Origin: Undaria pinnatifida | Lineage: Eukaryota > Sar > Phaeophyceae > Laminariales > Alariaceae | Assembly: GCA_012845835.1 (NCBI GenBank) | Contig: JABAKD010000028.1 | Location: 4,005,242 to 4,069,241 of the forward strand | DNA length: 64,000 bases | Reading direction: 5' to 3' | Shown here: one piece after another, positions 62,735-64,000 of the stretch | How the letters are laid out: each line of letters starts with the position of its first letter | Position numbering within the stretch: the stretch's first letter is position 1 | Notes under the pieces: generated by a model | The model's input: only the letters and a program-made list of their open reading frames with translations | What the model was told of the DNA's origin: nothing | Database searches by the model: none | Program-made: the position numbers and the translations under genes

Positions 62735-64000
62735 AGGTGCAAGAGTGGTGTAACATGTGCACCGTAGGAAAAGCATTTTTCCTTTAGCAAGGTAGCGATG
62801 CACGTAGCTCAATCACCATGCATGTAGCACGTGTAGGCTAGCCTATAAATTCTAACCTGTGTTTGGGCTGATCGGTGTTGTTTGCCCTACTTGCGCGATG
62901 GCCAACTTTTTTTTCTTTAGTTTTGAACAGCTATTTCATGTGTATATCGGGAACGTAGCACGTAGGAATGCCTGTGGTCCCCCTTTCCAAATCGCGACTC
63001 CCCCGAGACTACGCCAAACACAGCCCGACAGGGAACCTTGTATTTGGGTAGGAACTCGTGAGGGTGTCTGACTCTGCCTACATGCAGGATGGTTCCGCAC
63101 AAAACGTCTTGCAGGACGTCGATTTGATTGGTCGGGGCTGACTTTTCGGCTGTCCGTTTTGTTTGGAAGAACGCCTCCAAAACACGCTGCGGAGCCGCGC
63201 GTCCGCCCCTGTCGACCTCCTGCCCCCCAAAGGCTCCAGCTTCTATAGGGTTGTGTGGGGTCGAGTTAGTCTGGGCCGACGTGGAAAGTTGAACTTCGCC
63301 ACAGGCAACCTGCGGTTATTTTTTTTTAGAGACCGCCCTGCACTTATGGCGAGCAAGGGCGTCTGGGGTCTCCACGAGTGACTGGGGGCGTTTTTACGTC
63401 ATGGAGCGGACAAGTAACGGCAAGACGCCGCATACTCCCCGGCAGTAAGAAAATAACTGGTTGGTACAATTCTGCCTCGTACTTTAGCTTGAAAAGTCTA
63501 GGATCTGTGTGGCAGATACTTGTCTTTCTTGAGTTGTTAGCTCCGTTCCGTGCTTTAGCTTGATACTCTAGGATCTACCAGGTAGGTGCGTGACAGATAT
63601 CGTGAGTTTCGTGACATTTCAGAGGCATGTGGCAGATACCTGTCTCTTACGCGTTTTATGGTCTTAGACTGACCAGGTATGCAACGGACACCTGTCTCTC
63701 GTCCGTTTTTAGCTCTCTGTCGTGCTTTTGCCTGAAGAATCTAGGATATATACATATGTGACAAGAATCAGTCTCCCTCGCGGGTGGTGCAGGTGGTGGG
63801 GCCACACCCATTCCCGTGCTGAACGAAGAGGTGTAGTAGCTTGTGGTCTTGGCTCGATGTCACCTCCTAAAGAGCGAGGAACTTTGGCGTACTCTTAAGA
63901 GTACACAGGCGGGACCACATATCGTTGTTGCTGGTGTGTGAACCTTATTCACGTTACGACGCTTGTTATACTTCACCCGTCGGCATCCAGCACAGGCAAT
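62735..64000. other. right flank, degenerate repeats, no gene recognised
   Basis: At 63478-63760 units of roughly 90 bp share TGTGGCAGATACTTGTCTTT and TCTAGGATCTA. An open frame at 63163-63381 shows no known motif. Confidence 0.35.

Noticed and set aside
63163-63381. 72-codon frame near the right edge
   Set aside because: No motif or splice context strong enough to call a gene.

Overview
The window looks like nuclear DNA of a photosynthetic stramenopile. A brown alga or close relative is my best guess, but this is inference. Three things support it: (1) two conserved genes are split into many short exons by kilobase-scale, repeat-filled introns; (2) one protein starts with a signal peptide followed by a cleavage-site phenylalanine, the typical heterokont bipartite plastid-targeting leader; (3) a Ty1/copia retrotransposon and many small inverted-repeat elements fill the rest. 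Nothing looks bacterial: there are no operons, and the long-frame coding regions are exons with GT-AG (once GC-AG) borders.

Layout. 0-3.3 kb: the 3' part of an unrecognised plus-strand gene (exons 132-302 and 2457-3323). 4.3-7.0 kb: an AT-rich block of degenerate repeats around ATCGATACCTAT. 9.0-10.2 kb: a recent tandem duplication with a 592 bp unit. 10.7-17.2 kb: a complete-looking Ty1/copia LTR element on the minus strand. Its 542 bp LTRs are almost identical and it has a 5 bp target duplication, but the integrase core is missing and pol has two frame breaks. It also carries a fragment of a second, different copia RNase H. 17.3-17.7 kb: a fold-back structure with tRNA-like ends.

19.7-38.7 kb (minus strand): an 11-exon gene of about 19 kb for a plastid-targeted DEAD-box RNA helicase of the MSS116/plant RH31 type. 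I assembled it exon by exon with consistent splice phases (659 residues). Its introns contain MITEs, minisatellites, tRNA-derived SINE heads, a decayed copy of its own motif III exon and, in the largest intron, an antisense tandem duplication of a small OTU-type cysteine protease gene.

42.3-60.6 kb (plus strand): seven exons of a sideroflexin gene (mitochondrial inner-membrane amino-acid carrier family), reaching the stop codon. The very N-terminal exon was not found. A second, decayed copy of the terminal exon lies just downstream at 60.9-61.0 kb. The helicase and sideroflexin genes are divergently oriented, about 3.6 kb apart.

The rest is repeat DNA in several recurring families. These are: a roughly 81 bp TTAA-flanked element (piggyBac-like MITE, about ten copies); a GATC-rich element with CACACC..GGACAGA inverted ends (eight copies); two related MITE families (GTGCCGGT and AAGGCGG) sharing a CCAAGCGATTT core; a 150 bp MITE with 13 bp inverted ends; and a GGGTC-rich satellite present twice in opposite orientation. 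Ends of repeat copies are approximate unless a terminal motif is quoted.
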